The notes under the pieces: generated by a model
The model's input: only the letters and a program-made list of their open reading frames with translations
Told to the model about the DNA's origin: nothing
Databases searched by the model: none
Source of the DNA: Daucus carota subsp. sativus
Taxonomy: Eukaryota; Streptophyta; Magnoliopsida; Apiales; Apiaceae
Reading direction: 5' to 3'
Assembly (NCBI RefSeq): GCF_001625215.2
Contig: NC_030381.2
Coordinates: 47,552,689-47,616,688 of the forward strand
Length of the DNA stretch: 64,000 nucleotides
Shown here: positions 1 through 10,582 of the stretch, one piece after another
How the letters are laid out: each line of letters begins with the position of its first letter
How positions within the stretch are numbered: position 1 is the stretch's first letter
Position numbers and translations under genes: made by a program

Positions 1-1211
1 TCCACAGATACACTTCACTTGTCCACTTATAAATATTTTGAATTTCAGAATTATAAGATCATTAAAGGTATGCGATATAGATATATTAATTATGTTTGCA
101 CAATCAATATATTGAAGTTCAAACATGAATTTTTTCAGTCACAGAGAGACATTCTTTTTTTTGCCTGTCAAGATTTGCTTTTCAGTGTCTGTGATGAGGA
201 GCAACACAGGGACAAACACTTGCAAGAAAAAAAACCCATACGGCCATACCTATGTTTGGATGGAACAGAGTATGCCTTCGACGACTCTAACATACAATTT
301 TCCTTCGAAGAGAGTACACAACTGTCATGATTCTACGGTTTTGGTATCCTGTAATATTTTGATCGTCGATAGATAAGATGCAATGTATTCTAGAGTACTG
401 GTTTATTTTATATGACTGTTTATCTGGAAATGTAGAACTTTTTCTTTTCATTTTTATCAGTTTACCACCTTCAGTATAGAAATGGATAAATGTCTGTACA
501 GCTTAAAACTTTTCATTTGTAAAGTTTGTAGATGCAAATGTGAGAAATGACTTTATATATATGAAGCTCATTTGATATATAAAGTCATTTGATTAAATGA
601 TTATTTTTGTGTGAATATAAGTGGAGCTGTGCATATGTGAAGTTTCAATATTTTATGAAATTAGATTTAGATCTATTGACATACAATAATATAAATCATG
701 CAGACCAACTTGTGTTGCAGCTTAATTTTAGTGATATATCTAAAACATGTCCCGTGAAACACTGTCAAAGGTGTTGTTTGGACGGAGAAAAGTTCTCAAT
801 TCTCATTTTTCTTCTGTTACTTTGATCCTTCTTCCACTCCTCTATCTAAACTTTCTCTGTACTTACCTACTTTGTCCATTCACAGTTCTATCATTTGCTG
901 TTAATTACACTCCATTCTTCTTCTTCTTGTTTCAAGATATTTTTCGTATTCTTTCACTGCTTATCTTCTTGATGTATCGATGTTTTTTCCAGCCAAAGTC
1001 TTTTTTCGGTTACATATTTACCACTGAAGTGTTGGATCAGAGAGTTGCGGAGAGGGGCTACTAGGGGTCATCTGAAATTAGATCTCTAGCTAGTTCTTCC
1101 CTCTCCAGAATCTCGTTTTTTATGTTTGTTCCATTTCCTATTGCAGGATTTTCCATGATGAATGTGTTTAAGAGATTGGTCCTGTTGAATGCTGTAGTGT
1201 GTTGATTCCTG
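1..1211. other. Upstream flank of the flippase gene; possible last exon of an unknown gene
   Basis: An open frame runs from about 19 to a stop at 330 on the plus strand. A pyrimidine-rich stretch ending in AG lies near 184, so 185-330 could be the terminal exon of a gene that starts left of the window. I do not recognise the peptide. Positions 549-591 hold a short palindrome with arms GACTTTATATAT and ATATATAAAGTC. The part from about 780 to 1211 is pyrimidine-rich and has a good acceptor, CTATTGCAG ending near 1146, so the flippase transcript may carry a 5' UTR intron. No other gene is visible. Confidence 0.3.
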
Positions 1212-4200
1212 ATGGCGAAAGGAAAGATCAGGTCGAAGCTGAGGAGCAGTCTATACACTTTTTCATGCACCAGTACTCCGAATAAAGCAGCTGAGGCTGA
1301 AGAACTACAAGGCTCTGTGTACTCAAGACTAGTGTACTGCAACGAGCCTCATCAGCTCAGTTACAACTCTAATAGCACATCTACGACAAAATACAACATT
1401 GTCACATTCATTCCAATTGCACTCTTTGAGCAATTCAACCGCGTTGCAAATGTTTACTTTCTGATTGCTGCAATTCTCTCAGTTACACCATACGGGCCTT
1501 ATGATCCTTTCAGCGCCATTGCACCATTAGCATTCGTCGTTGGCCTTAGTATGGTGAAAGAACTCATAGAAGACTGGCAGAGGTTTTTACAGGATTGGAA
1601 GGTTAATATGCGACCAGCACAAGTTTATACTGGGCATGGTATATTCGAGTCTAGACCCTGGAAAAAGATTATGGTTGGTGATATTGTGAAAGTCGAGAAG
1701 GATAAATTTTTTCCTGCAGATTTACTTCTGCTGTCATCTAACTATGATGATGGAATATGTTATGTGGAAACAATGAATTTGGACGGTGAGACAAACTTGA
1801 AGGTTAAAAGAGCTTTGGAAATAACCATGGATTTGGACGAGGATAATTCTTTCCGAGAGTTCAAGGCAACCATAAAATGTGAAGCCCCAAATCCCAGTCT
1901 TTACACTTTTGAGGGTGAGCTTGAATACAACAAGAAAACATACAGTCTTGACCCGATTCAGATTCTCCTTCGTGATTCTAAGCTAAGGAACACGTCGTAT
2001 GTGTATGGAGTTGTGATTTTCACTGGTCATGATACGAAGGTTATGCAGAACTCGACAAAATCCCCTTCCAAGAGAAGCAGGGTGGAGAAACAGATGGACC
2101 AAATTATCTACATTCTATTCAGCCTCCTAGTAATTATCTCGATCATGAGCTCAGTCGGTTTTGCCTATTTGACAAAGTTTGACATGCCAGATTGGTGGTA
2201 CTTGCATGCTCCGGATGATAAGAACTTGTATAATCCACAAAAGCCCTACTTGTCAGGTTTATATCATCTGATCACTGCTCTGATCCTTTATGGATATCTA
2301 ATACCTATTTCACTCTATGTTTCGATTGAAATTGTGAAAGTCTTGCAAGCAAGTTTCATTAATAGGGATATGCACATGTACCATGAAGACACTGACACAC
2401 CAGCTCTGGCAAGGACATCGAATTTGAATGAAGAACTAGGGCAGGTTGACACAATTTTGTCTGACAAAACAGGTACTCTGACATGTAATCAAATGGACTT
2501 TCTGAAATGTTCTATTGCGGGGATTTCATATGGACAACGCCCCAGTGAAGTAGAATTAGCTGCTGTGAAGAAGATGTCTATGGATTTTGATGCTGAGGAT
2601 CATGACTTCTCAAGCGCAGTTAGTGGCTTTGAAGAAGAAGGTAACGCGGAGACAGAAGGGACATCTAATAATCAGGACCATGGACGTCAGATCAAAGGTT
2701 TTAGTTTTGAGGATAAGCGTCTCACTGGTGCATGTTGGTGGAAGTTACCTAAACCAGAAATTCATTATATATTTTTTCGGATACTTGCAGTGTGCCACAC
2801 TGCAATTCCAGAAGAAAATGAGGAAGGAGACGGATACGACTATGAAGCAGAGTCCCCCGATGAAGGAGCATTTCTTGTTGCAGCAAAAGAATTTGGGTTT
2901 GAATTTTGTAAAAGGACTCAAGGAAGCATATTTGTTCGTGAGGCGGATCCTTCTTCTGAAGAACCAGTGGAAAGGGAGTTCAAGATTCTCAATATTTTGG
3001 ATTTTACCAGCAAAAGAAAGCGAATGTCTGCTATTGTTCGTGATGAGAAGGGAGAAATTTTTCTCTTCTGCAAAGGGGCAGATGCAATAATTTTTGATAG
3101 ATTGTCAGAGGATGGAAGAACATTTGAGAAAGCTACAAAAAAACATCTAAGTGACTATGGTGAAGCTGGGCTACGTACCCTCGTTTTTGCATATAAAAAG
3201 CTAGAAGAGGCTGATTATAATGAGTGGAATAACGAGTTTCAGAATGCAAAGAATTCTGATTCAAGTAACAAGGATGAAATGCTTGAGGACTTATCCGACA
3301 AAATTGAGAAAGAGCTGAATCTTGTTGGTGCTAGTGCCGTGGAGGATAAACTGCAGCAAGGAGTTCCTCAATGTATTGACAGTCTCGCGCAAGCTGGTCT
3401 AAAGATATGGGTGTTGACGGGTGATAAAATGGAAACTGCAATCAACATAGGCTTTTCATGCAGTCTGTTGCGTGAAGAAATGCAACAGATTTGCATATCT
3501 ATTAAAGACGAGCAAGAACATGATGCAGAGCAGGATATAAAATCTGACATTTCGAAGCAAATTATGAGTGGAACTCAAAAGATGAAACAAGAAGAAGACC
3601 CTCATGCTGCGTATGCTTTGATAATAGATGGGAAAGCTTTGAATTTTGCTTTAGACGATGAACTGAAACATCAATTTTTGCATCTAGCAGTGAGCTGTGC
3701 ATCAGTCATATGTTGCCGGGTGTCTCCCAAACAAAAGGCCCTCGTCGTTAGATTGGTAAAAGAAGGGACAGGAAAAACAACCTTAGCCATAGGGGATGGT
3801 GCAAATGATGTTGGAATGATCCAAGAGGCTGATATAGGCATCGGGATCAGTGGAGTCGAAGGAATGCAAGCTGTGATGTCAAGTGATTTTGCTATCGCGC
3901 AGTTTAGATATCTGGAGAGACTTCTGGTGGTCCATGGTCACTGGTTTTACAAGAGAATTGCTCAGATGATTTGTTACTTCTTCTATAAGAATATAGCATT
4001 CGGCCTCACACTCTTTTACTACGAAATTTGCACTGCTTTTTCTGGTAATGCAGTTTATGATGACTGGTATATGATTCTTTATAATGTTGCAGCTACATCT
4101 TTACCTGTCATGACACTCGGAGTCCTGGAACAAGATGTCTCCGCTGAAGTCTGCCTAGAGTTTCCAGCATTGTATCAACAAGGCCCGAAAAACTTATTCT

Positions 4201-4823
4201 TTGGATGGTACAGAATAATCGGATGGATATGCAATGGAGTTTATACTTCATTCATCATCTTCTTTTTCAACATACTGACTCTGTATACTGAAGCCTATCG
4301 CGTTGAAGGACAAACTCCTGATATGAGCATCATGGGCGCCACTATGTTCACTTGCATTGTCTGTGCAGTCAATACCCAGATAGCTTTATCACTCAGCCAC
4401 TTCACCAGGATCCAGCATATTTTTATCTGGGGAAGCATAGTGGTTTGGTTTCTTTTTCTTATAATTTACGGGGCAGCTGTTCCTGAAACTTCAACAGGGT
4501 CATATCAGATCTTCCTGGAAACTCTTGCACCCTCTCCGCTATTCTGGATCACCATTCTTCTAGTCGTGATAGCTTGTAATCTTCCGTACTTCATGCACAT
4601 CTCATTTCAGAGGTCTTTTAGTCCGATGGATCATCACATCATCCAGGAAATTAAGTACTACAGGAAAGATGTTACTGATCGACATATGTGGAGAAGAGAA
4701 AAGAGAAAAGGAAGACATGAAGCCAAAATCGGGTTCAGTGCAAGAGTTGATGCAAAGATTAGGCACTTAAAAGGTAGGATTCAGAAAAGAGGAGCAGTTA
4801 TGGCTGGTCAGGAGATGCTTTAA
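1212..4823 (+). CDS. P4-type phospholipid-transporting ATPase (flippase), ALA4-7 clade
   Basis: The 1203-residue protein is full length for a plant P4-ATPase, which moves phospholipids to the cytosolic leaflet, usually with an ALIS/CDC50 beta subunit. The N-terminus MAKGKIRSKLR resembles the ALA4/5/6/7 group. Visible landmarks in order are the actuator motif DGETNLK (near residue 190), the phosphorylation site DKTGT with its Asp at about 418, the nucleotide-binding KGA, the hinge motif TGDK, and GDGANDVGMIQEADIG before the C-terminal block of membrane spans. About ten hydrophobic segments are present. The tail ends in a basic region with RHLKGRIQKRG, as in this clade. The start is the first ATG in frame and gives the family N-terminus. 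The coding region has no intron and no frame break. Family is certain; the exact ALA orthologue is not. Confidence 0.96.
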   Translation: MAKGKIRSKLRSSLYTFSCTSTPNKAAEAEELQGSVYSRLVYCNEPHQLSYNSNSTSTTKYNIVTFIPIALFEQFNRVANVYFLIAAILSVTPYGPYDPFSAIAPLAFVVGLSMVKELIEDWQRFLQDWKVNMRPAQVYTGHGIFESRPWKKIMVGDIVKVEKDKFFPADLLLLSSNYDDGICYVETMNLDGETNLKVKRALEITMDLDEDNSFREFKATIKCEAPNPSLYTFEGELEYNKKTYSLDPIQILLRDSKLRNTSYVYGVVIFTGHDTKVMQNSTKSPSKRSRVEKQMDQIIYILFSLLVIISIMSSVGFAYLTKFDMPDWWYLHAPDDKNLYNPQKPYLSGLYHLITALILYGYLIPISLYVSIEIVKVLQASFINRDMHMYHEDTDTPALARTSNLNEELGQVDTILSDKTGTLTCNQMDFLKCSIAGISYGQRPSEVELAAVKKMSMDFDAEDHDFSSAVSGFEEEGNAETEGTSNNQDHGRQIKGFSFEDKRLTGACWWKLPKPEIHYIFFRILAVCHTAIPEENEEGDGYDYEAESPDEGAFLVAAKEFGFEFCKRTQGSIFVREADPSSEEPVEREFKILNILDFTSKRKRMSAIVRDEKGEIFLFCKGADAIIFDRLSEDGRTFEKATKKHLSDYGEAGLRTLVFAYKKLEEADYNEWNNEFQNAKNSDSSNKDEMLEDLSDKIEKELNLVGASAVEDKLQQGVPQCIDSLAQAGLKIWVLTGDKMETAINIGFSCSLLREEMQQICISIKDEQEHDAEQDIKSDISKQIMSGTQKMKQEEDPHAAYALIIDGKALNFALDDELKHQFLHLAVSCASVICCRVSPKQKALVVRLVKEGTGKTTLAIGDGANDVGMIQEADIGIGISGVEGMQAVMSSDFAIAQFRYLERLLVVHGHWFYKRIAQMICYFFYKNIAFGLTLFYYEICTAFSGNAVYDDWYMILYNVAATSLPVMTLGVLEQDVSAEVCLEFPALYQQGPKNLFFGWYRIIGWICNGVYTSFIIFFFNILTLYTEAYRVEGQTPDMSIMGATMFTCIVCAVNTQIALSLSHFTRIQHIFIWGSIVVWFLFLIIYGAAVPETSTGSYQIFLETLAPSPLFWITILLVVIACNLPYFMHISFQRSFSPMDHHIIQEIKYYRKDVTDRHMWRREKRKGRHEAKIGFSARVDAKIRHLKGRIQKRGAVMAGQEML

Positions 4824-5127
4824 TCTTCCAAGTTTTCCATTTCATAGTGAGCCGAACTGAATTTTCTATATGTTTAGATTTTTAACAGGAGATTGAGTTT
4901 TTAGTACCATGTAAATATGCAGAGGTTTATATTTAAGTTTTAATATATAAATTCAAACTGCAAGTTTTTTCCAACTACAAAAATTACTTAATAAACAAAA
5001 TTAACCAAGTGATGGACATCTCAATCAGACAAATTGTCTGAATTGAGCATGCAAACAAAACGTAAAGAATTACAAAAACGTAAAGAATTACATAAAATTA
5101 GAAAGATATGGGAATATCTAAAATCAT
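4824..5127. other. 3' flank between the flippase and GLP-1
   Basis: This AT-rich spacer lies between two genes that converge. It should hold the 3' UTRs of both. Near 5060-5095 a 17-nt unit, ACGTAAAGAATTACAAA, is repeated in tandem with small changes. Nothing else is recognisable. Confidence 0.5.
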
Positions 5128-5988
5128 CTAAAATTTGGATTGCATCTCAGAGATGATGTTCTTGTCCACCTGGAAAGCCCTGACAAGTATGTCGGTTGAT
5201 ATGTCCGGCTTAGAACCGAACACTGCATTAGCGATGGTAATGACTCCTGGATTTTGGCTGCTAAGACCCGCAATCGCCATTGCATTACCATTTCCTACAT
5301 TTTTCTGGTAGTGTATGAGACCGATGGGGAAGACAAAAACATCACCCTTGTTGAGGATTTTTGAGATCAAACGATTGTCGGGATTGGAGGTGACGAATCC
5401 AACTTCAAGGCTGCCTTCAATGACGGTGAGGATTTCAGTGGCACGAGGATGGGCGTGAGGTGGGTTGATCCCCCATGGTGCATAGTCGATGCGGGCCAAA
5501 GAGATACCAAGTGTGTTGAGTCCAGGTATTTGAGTAGCGGAAACCAGAGTTACCCTTGACCCAACTGCATTGCTCGTGTTGCCTGCTATGTGAAGTCCAC
5601 TGAAGGAGAAGTCACTGGCTTCAACCGAGCTTGCTTTCTTACATGCTAGACCATTTAAAAGCACTGCAAAATGCCAAGGCAAATGCGCCTATCAGTTTTA
5701 GACATGCATGTCAAGATATATACATGAGCACGATTGTATAGCCTAAGTGATGGGTTTATCCTCTGTTGTCCCGGGACACCCGCCGGATTCGACTACTCAT
5801 CTCGAGAAATATTACGACATATATTAATCTGTAAGGCATGCAAGTCTAAGTTGATAAAATAAACACTCATACATACCTTGGCTGTTTGATTCAGCAACAC
5901 AGAAATCTTGAAGTGCACTCTGGTCAGCCGCCATGGCAACGCAGAAGGAAAGAGCAAAAACCCCTACCAAAACCATCAATTTTGCCAT
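5128..5988 (-). CDS. Germin-like protein GLP-1 (cupin)
   Basis: Exons are 5877-5988 and 5128-5663, giving 215 residues, the usual germin-like length. The first exon encodes a signal peptide cut near residue 21 (AMA/AD), so the protein is secreted to the apoplast. Germin box 1 ([13 protein letters not shown]) supplies the metal ligands His107, His109 and Glu114. Box 2 ([16 protein letters not shown]) supplies His155. Cys30 and Cys45 can form the conserved disulfide, and NTS at 66-68 is an N-glycosylation site. Such cupins form oligomers that bind Mn; some have superoxide dismutase activity. Enzyme activity cannot be read from sequence. The 213-nt intron is twice as long as in the other four genes because a SINE lies in it. 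Its C-terminus (ISEMQSKF) differs most from its neighbours. Confidence 0.95.
5726..5857 (+). mobile_element. tRNA-type SINE copy A, inside the GLP-1 intron
   Basis: The sequence from GAGCACGATTG through TGGGTTTATCCTCTGTTGTC, GGGACACCCG and GTAAGGCATG matches the copies at 28588 and 17657. It has a box-A-like TATAGCCTAAGTGATGG and a degraded box B. It is antisense to GLP-1 and accounts for the extra length of that intron. It is more diverged than copy C, and I cannot see clear target duplications, so it looks older. Confidence 0.75.
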
Positions 5989-6070
5989 TCTCTCTCAAAT
6001 TTATTTCTTAAAAGCTTGTAAAAGATTGGATATGATTATGAGTGAAGTACATTTGCAGTGCAGCTCTTCT

Positions 6071-6125
6071 CTTATATAGAGAATTATAGTACATCCGGCT
6101 GCTACAACTTTGCATGCTGCCGTCC
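6071..6125 (-). promoter_or_regulatory. GLP-1 core promoter
   Basis: Read on the minus strand, GGACGGCAG (6117-6125) is followed about 40 bp later by the TATA box TCTATATAAG (6071-6080), roughly 85 bp before the ATG. The same pair occurs in all five GLP promoters. A further GGGAGGACGGATT (plus strand) lies at 6431-6443 and also recurs upstream of GLP-3 and GLP-4. Confidence 0.6.
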
Positions 6126-8597
6126 ATTTATTAGTTTGGATTCGAAGAAACAGTCTCGTCTTCCCTTGCATGCGTAGTTGGGTGCGCTCTACCAACTCGA
6201 AAATAAAATTAACGATAAGACAGAGTAGCTAGGAAAATCTTTACTATAAAAACAGTAAAATAGTATTGTATATTTGTTTATTTTATATTTTGTATAGCTA
6301 CTATCATTTTCGGCACGCTATATATGTGTGCGACTTTATTAAAGATATATATGTGTATATGCCGTTGGGTACACTGTAGAAACACGGTTGTGATGCTCGC
6401 TTTGATGATGAGCGGTTAATAAAAAAGAGTGGGAGGACGGATTATAAGTACAAAAGATGCATCTTGTTGATATCGCATTTGACCTTTTCATTATCCAGTG
6501 TGTATGATTTGATTTTATTAAAATTTTATGCAGGTTGATACTCTCTTTGTAGGCTACACTAATAACCAATTAACCAAATGGCGTAAAACTATCATATCAA
6601 ATGTTAACAAATATAGAAGTACATGTGTACAAGGATTTGTACAAAAATTTTGACAAATTAAGGAGTGGAAATGTCTCGGCCGGATCGCCTTTCTTTTAGA
6701 AAATTGCTAACATACCCAAATTATTATCGGAATGAATAGTATTCATTTTGATTCTGTTGCATTATTCTCCATTTTATATGTGCAACGATCAGCATTAAAT
6801 CTTATCTTTTAATGAGATGTATCACCTCGAACAAGATTGTAATCTAGGAGAAAGATAATTTCATGAAAAAAACTATAATTAGATAATCAGAAAGAATGCA
6901 AGATATGTCCTATAAAATTCCGATGATAAAACTTATATCCAAAAAGAATCAAAATGTACGACAAAAAAAGGGAAACAAATTTAAAAACATGAAAACCACA
7001 ATACTTATAAACAGTCATAAACTATAAAAACAAATGTGTGATTGCTTTTTCTGGGCACAATATATAATCTAAATAGGTAAAAAAAAATTAGATTTTTGCT
7101 CGAAAAGTCTAATTAAAATAAGCAAATGGAATATTTTGGTTTTTTAATAAAATAAAGTGAATATGAAAAATATTATAAAAATTTATTAATGATTAACACT
7201 ATTAAAGTCAAGAAAAATTATACAAAATCATCGTGAATGATATTTAAGGGATATATTAAATTAGGATTTCAAGATTTTTTTTCATTTTCGAAATACAAAT
7301 ATATTCAATTTGAATTTTAAAAGATATATTAGGATCTTTATATTCAAATAGGATTTGAAATTATCCTAACAAATCTGATAATAATCAATCATGATTTAAA
7401 TTACTTAAAAATTTATAAATTTTTAATTAAAATTATTTAAGACTCATTAAAATCTGATACTACAAACATTGATGAATTTTTAGAATTTATGAGATGATGA
7501 GTTTTATAATATTGTTCACCATATCTTATTTTTCTTGAAATTAAAACACAATTCACATGATTGTGAAAGATAGCGCTTACATCCTAGAAAAACAAGTTTA
7601 TTTTACATATTTTAGTCTGAATGTTCTAGATTTTGCATGAAATCATAATCACGTATGATACATTAAAATTCAAAAATTAATTCATTATCGATGCATTAAA
7701 ATCTAGCCTAATTCTTTCAAAAATATAATTATCAGCGACACCATTAAAAAATAATACCTCGCGTACACAATAACCGTCATCAAATATATAACACAAACCC
7801 AATAAAGTGAATGTGCATATATGTACACACATAATATTAAAGAAAAAAAAATTCACGCAAAATATAAGACGCATCATAAATATATAAAACAACAAAGTAT
7901 TAAAATTGAATAATTTGTTTACAAATGTTTTATGGTATATAGCTCCGATGCAAACTATAATATAGTACTCTCATCAGTATTTAAACTTCGTTAAGGCTAC
8001 ACTACTCGAATCATTTAGCTATGCACAATCCAAATCTTGAAACTTATTTTTCTGTCTGATACGATTGTAATACAGAACTAATATTATTATTTAATTTTAT
8101 CTTATATAAAAATTACCAAAATACATGCACAAACAAATTAATGAACAATATTCAATTATACTACCAAAAGAATAAGAAACGACTGTATAAAGCATAAATT
8201 TATGCTAGATAAATAAATATCTTAATAATTTATTTCACGTCAAAAGATTTTATAAAAATAATTGAGTTGGGAGAAAGTCCATCCCAACTTAAAAAAGTCC
8301 GTCAGCCGTGGCCAAAATATATTTAGAAAGTTTAGACTTGATCAAAGTCGAATCTCAGACGGACTTCGAAAAGAAAAAAATGCATGGCTTTTCAAAGCCC
8401 TGGTCGAGGGGATTCTTGCGTCTCTTCATGTAAATATCGTTGAAATTTCTTGTTAGTGTTTAATAAGACCTGAACCCGCTAATATATATCTAATTGTGAG
8501 TATATTTTTATCTTGGCAATTCCTCACGCGTTTATATATAAAAAAAAAATACGTAAAGAAACTTAATGACGACTCTTTCACGAGATTATGAGTGCAG
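6126..8597. other. AT-rich spacer between the divergent genes GLP-1 and GLP-2
   Basis: The middle part, about 6600-8250, is very AT-rich and holds no credible coding region. At 7250-7500 there are runs such as AATCTGATA and GATTTAAATTACTT that resemble the internal parts of a MITE-like repeat near 37946-38404. The short open frames here look random. No gene is visible. Confidence 0.5.
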
Positions 8598-8676
8598 GGA
8601 CGGCAGTCGGCATGCATGCACGCAGAATTCTTGCTGGAAAAACCCCCCAGACTTACTAAGTCCAGCATTATATAAG
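8598..8676 (+). promoter_or_regulatory. GLP-2 core promoter
   Basis: GGACGGCAGTCGGC at 8598-8611 lies about 58 bp before the TATA box TATATAAG (8669-8676), and the ATG is at 8773. The 14-bp element is identical in GLP-3 and GLP-4. Confidence 0.65.
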
Positions 8677-8772
8677 GACTCAACACTCGCAACTCCATAT
8701 ATATAAGCATAACAGATTTCTCCTCATCTCAGTCTATATTCGAAACCATTTCTAGAGTGTAAAAGGGAAATA

Positions 8773-9520
8773 ATGGCAAGTTTACTCATCTTCGTAGGGC
8801 TTATAGCTCTTTCCTCCTCATTGGCCATGGCTGCGGACCATAGTCCTCTTCAAGATTTCTGCGTTGCTGCCTCCAATAGCCAAGGTATCGTAATACTAAA
8901 TCATTTCTATTTATTTCCACCTTGCTAGCTCTGTATACAGAACATATACTTACTCAATTTTCATATTATAATTGGAAACTGCAGTTGTTTTGAATGGTCT
9001 GGCATGTAAGAAAGCAAGCACGGTGGAAGCCACTGACTTCTCCTTCAGCGGACTTCACATAGCAGGCAACACCAGCAATGCTGTTGCGTCAAGGGTAACT
9101 CTGGTTTCGGCCACTCAAATTCCCGGACTCAACACACTTGGAATCTCTCTTGCCCGCATCGACTATGCACCATGGGGCATCAACCCACCTCACGCCCATC
9201 CTCGTGCCACTGAAATCCTCACCGTGGTTGAAGGCAGCCTTGAGGTTGGATTCGTCACCTCCAATCCCGACAATCGTTTGATCTCAAAGATCCTCAACAA
9301 GGTTGATGTCTTTGTCTTCCCTATCGGCCTCATTCATTACCAGAAAAATGTAGGAAATGGTAATGCAATGGCGATTGTGGGTCTTAGCAGCCAAAATCCA
9401 GGAGTCATTACCATCGCTAATGCAGTTTTCGGTTCTAAGCCAGACATATCAACTGATATACTTGCCAGAGCTTTCCAGGTGGACAGGAGCATCATCAGCA
9501 GGACCCAGGCTACATTTTAA
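8773..9520 (+). CDS. Germin-like protein GLP-2 (cupin), with altered germin box 2
   Basis: Exons 8773-8884 and 8985-9520 give 215 residues. Signal peptide, Cys30/Cys45, the NTS glycosylation site and the metal ligands His107, His109, Glu114 and His155 are all present. One conserved residue differs: box 2 starts with Val144 (NKVDVFVFP) where the other four copies have Gly (KGDVFVFP). This glycine lies in a tight turn of the cupin barrel in the family, so the change may affect folding. The frame is intact, splice sites are good (CAAG/GTATC and CTGCAG/TTG), and the promoter is complete, so I call it a gene and not a pseudogene. The 3' UTR resembles those of GLP-4 and GLP-5. Confidence 0.94.
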
Positions 9521-10043
9521 AAGATATTTTCAATCAAAATTGAAGTGCTTTTGAGTTTATTCGAATTCTACAATTGTTGTGAGAGTGATTGTTTCCAGTT
9601 AGTAGTAATTAGAAGTTTCAGAGACAGATGTGGATTGCTGGAGTACTATTTCCGTCAACTTTTTCGCTTCATTAATTCTTTGAAAAGTGTTAAAGTTCTG
9701 GTTTCGTGATTTACATTCTGTCTTTCAATTCGTCAACGTATATCTTGCTCAACACCCGGTGTTTATGTATAATTACCGTACTTGCAACAAAATGTTAAAC
9801 GATATTTAATTAGTTCATTGAGTTAACTTTAAGTTAAATCTACTTCGATGATCTGTTTTCAAATTTTTTGAATTTAGTGATTCAACTGCAACTTGATCAT
9901 GAGTTGAGTGATTTTTTGCCCATCAACCCTAATAATTATTAGCTAGTTTAACTGTACGAAGCGCACCATGAAATCCGTTGTTGTTTACCTCTTATAATAT
10001 ACCAGCTTAAACTCGTGAGAGGAGTTGGAGTGGAGTAAACTTA

Positions 10044-10270
10044 GGGCCTGTTTGTTTAACAGAAGCAGCTTCTGCTTCTGGCTTCTGCTTTTCTTAACCC
10101 GTTTATGTAAAGAAGTAGAAGCACTTTTAAGAAGCTGAGAATCCTAACTTCTCTCTCACAGCTTCTGCTTCTTTTCCAAACACTTTATTCACTTATTTAC
10201 TTCTCACTTCTGCTCCACTACTCTACTTTAAGCAAAAAGTCACTTCTTTTAAACTTGCTCAAACGGCCCC
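10044..10270. mobile_element. Tourist-like (PIF/Harbinger) MITE
   Basis: The 227-bp element starts GGGCCTGTTTG and ends CAAACGGCCCC, an inverted pair with few mismatches, and is flanked on both sides by TTA. The 3-bp TTA target site and GGGCNTGTTTG ends are typical of PIF/Harbinger MITEs. The inside is rich in AGCTTCTGCTTCTG repeats. It has no coding capacity. Confidence 0.8.
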
Positions 10271-10280
10271 TTAAAATTTG

Positions 10281-10582
10281 TAGTCAAAATTTATATCGAT
10301 TTTTAAAAAATTAGTCAAATTTTCAAATTCTCATAATGATGCCCAAATTTTGAATCCGCTTTTTAAAAGTGTGGCTCCTGTTAAATGTTACTAATAGGAG
10401 TAATGGATAGAGGGTAAAATTGAGTTCCAAATTCTTAGAAAGGTGGCCAGACTTTGGCTCCGCTTTCTAAAAGTGTGGCTGGAGCCACATTTTTAAAAAT
10501 CGGAGTCAAAGTCTGGCCACCTTTCTGAGAATTTGAAACTCTAACCAATTTTTTGAAAATCAGTGTAAATTTTGGCCACAAC
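10281..10582. repeat. Foldback repeat with near-palindromic core
   Basis: A unit of about 100 bp occurs three times: directly at about 10281-10380, partly at 10422-10480, and inverted at 10483-10582. The last two form a 59-nt inverted repeat with only a 2-nt loop and roughly 85-90% pairing (AAGTGTGGCT against AGCCACATTT). A transcript would fold into a long hairpin. It is probably a foldback transposon remnant of unknown family. Confidence 0.7.

Noticed and set aside
5588-5900. Possible tRNA gene suggested by the Pol III boxes at 5740-5800
   Set aside because: The boxes belong to a dispersed SINE with two other copies; there is no cloverleaf or intact acceptor stem.
7677-7895. Minus-strand frame in the GLP-1/GLP-2 spacer, rich in Phe and Cys
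   Set aside because: AT-driven composition (Phe, Ile, Asn), no start context or homology; a random frame.
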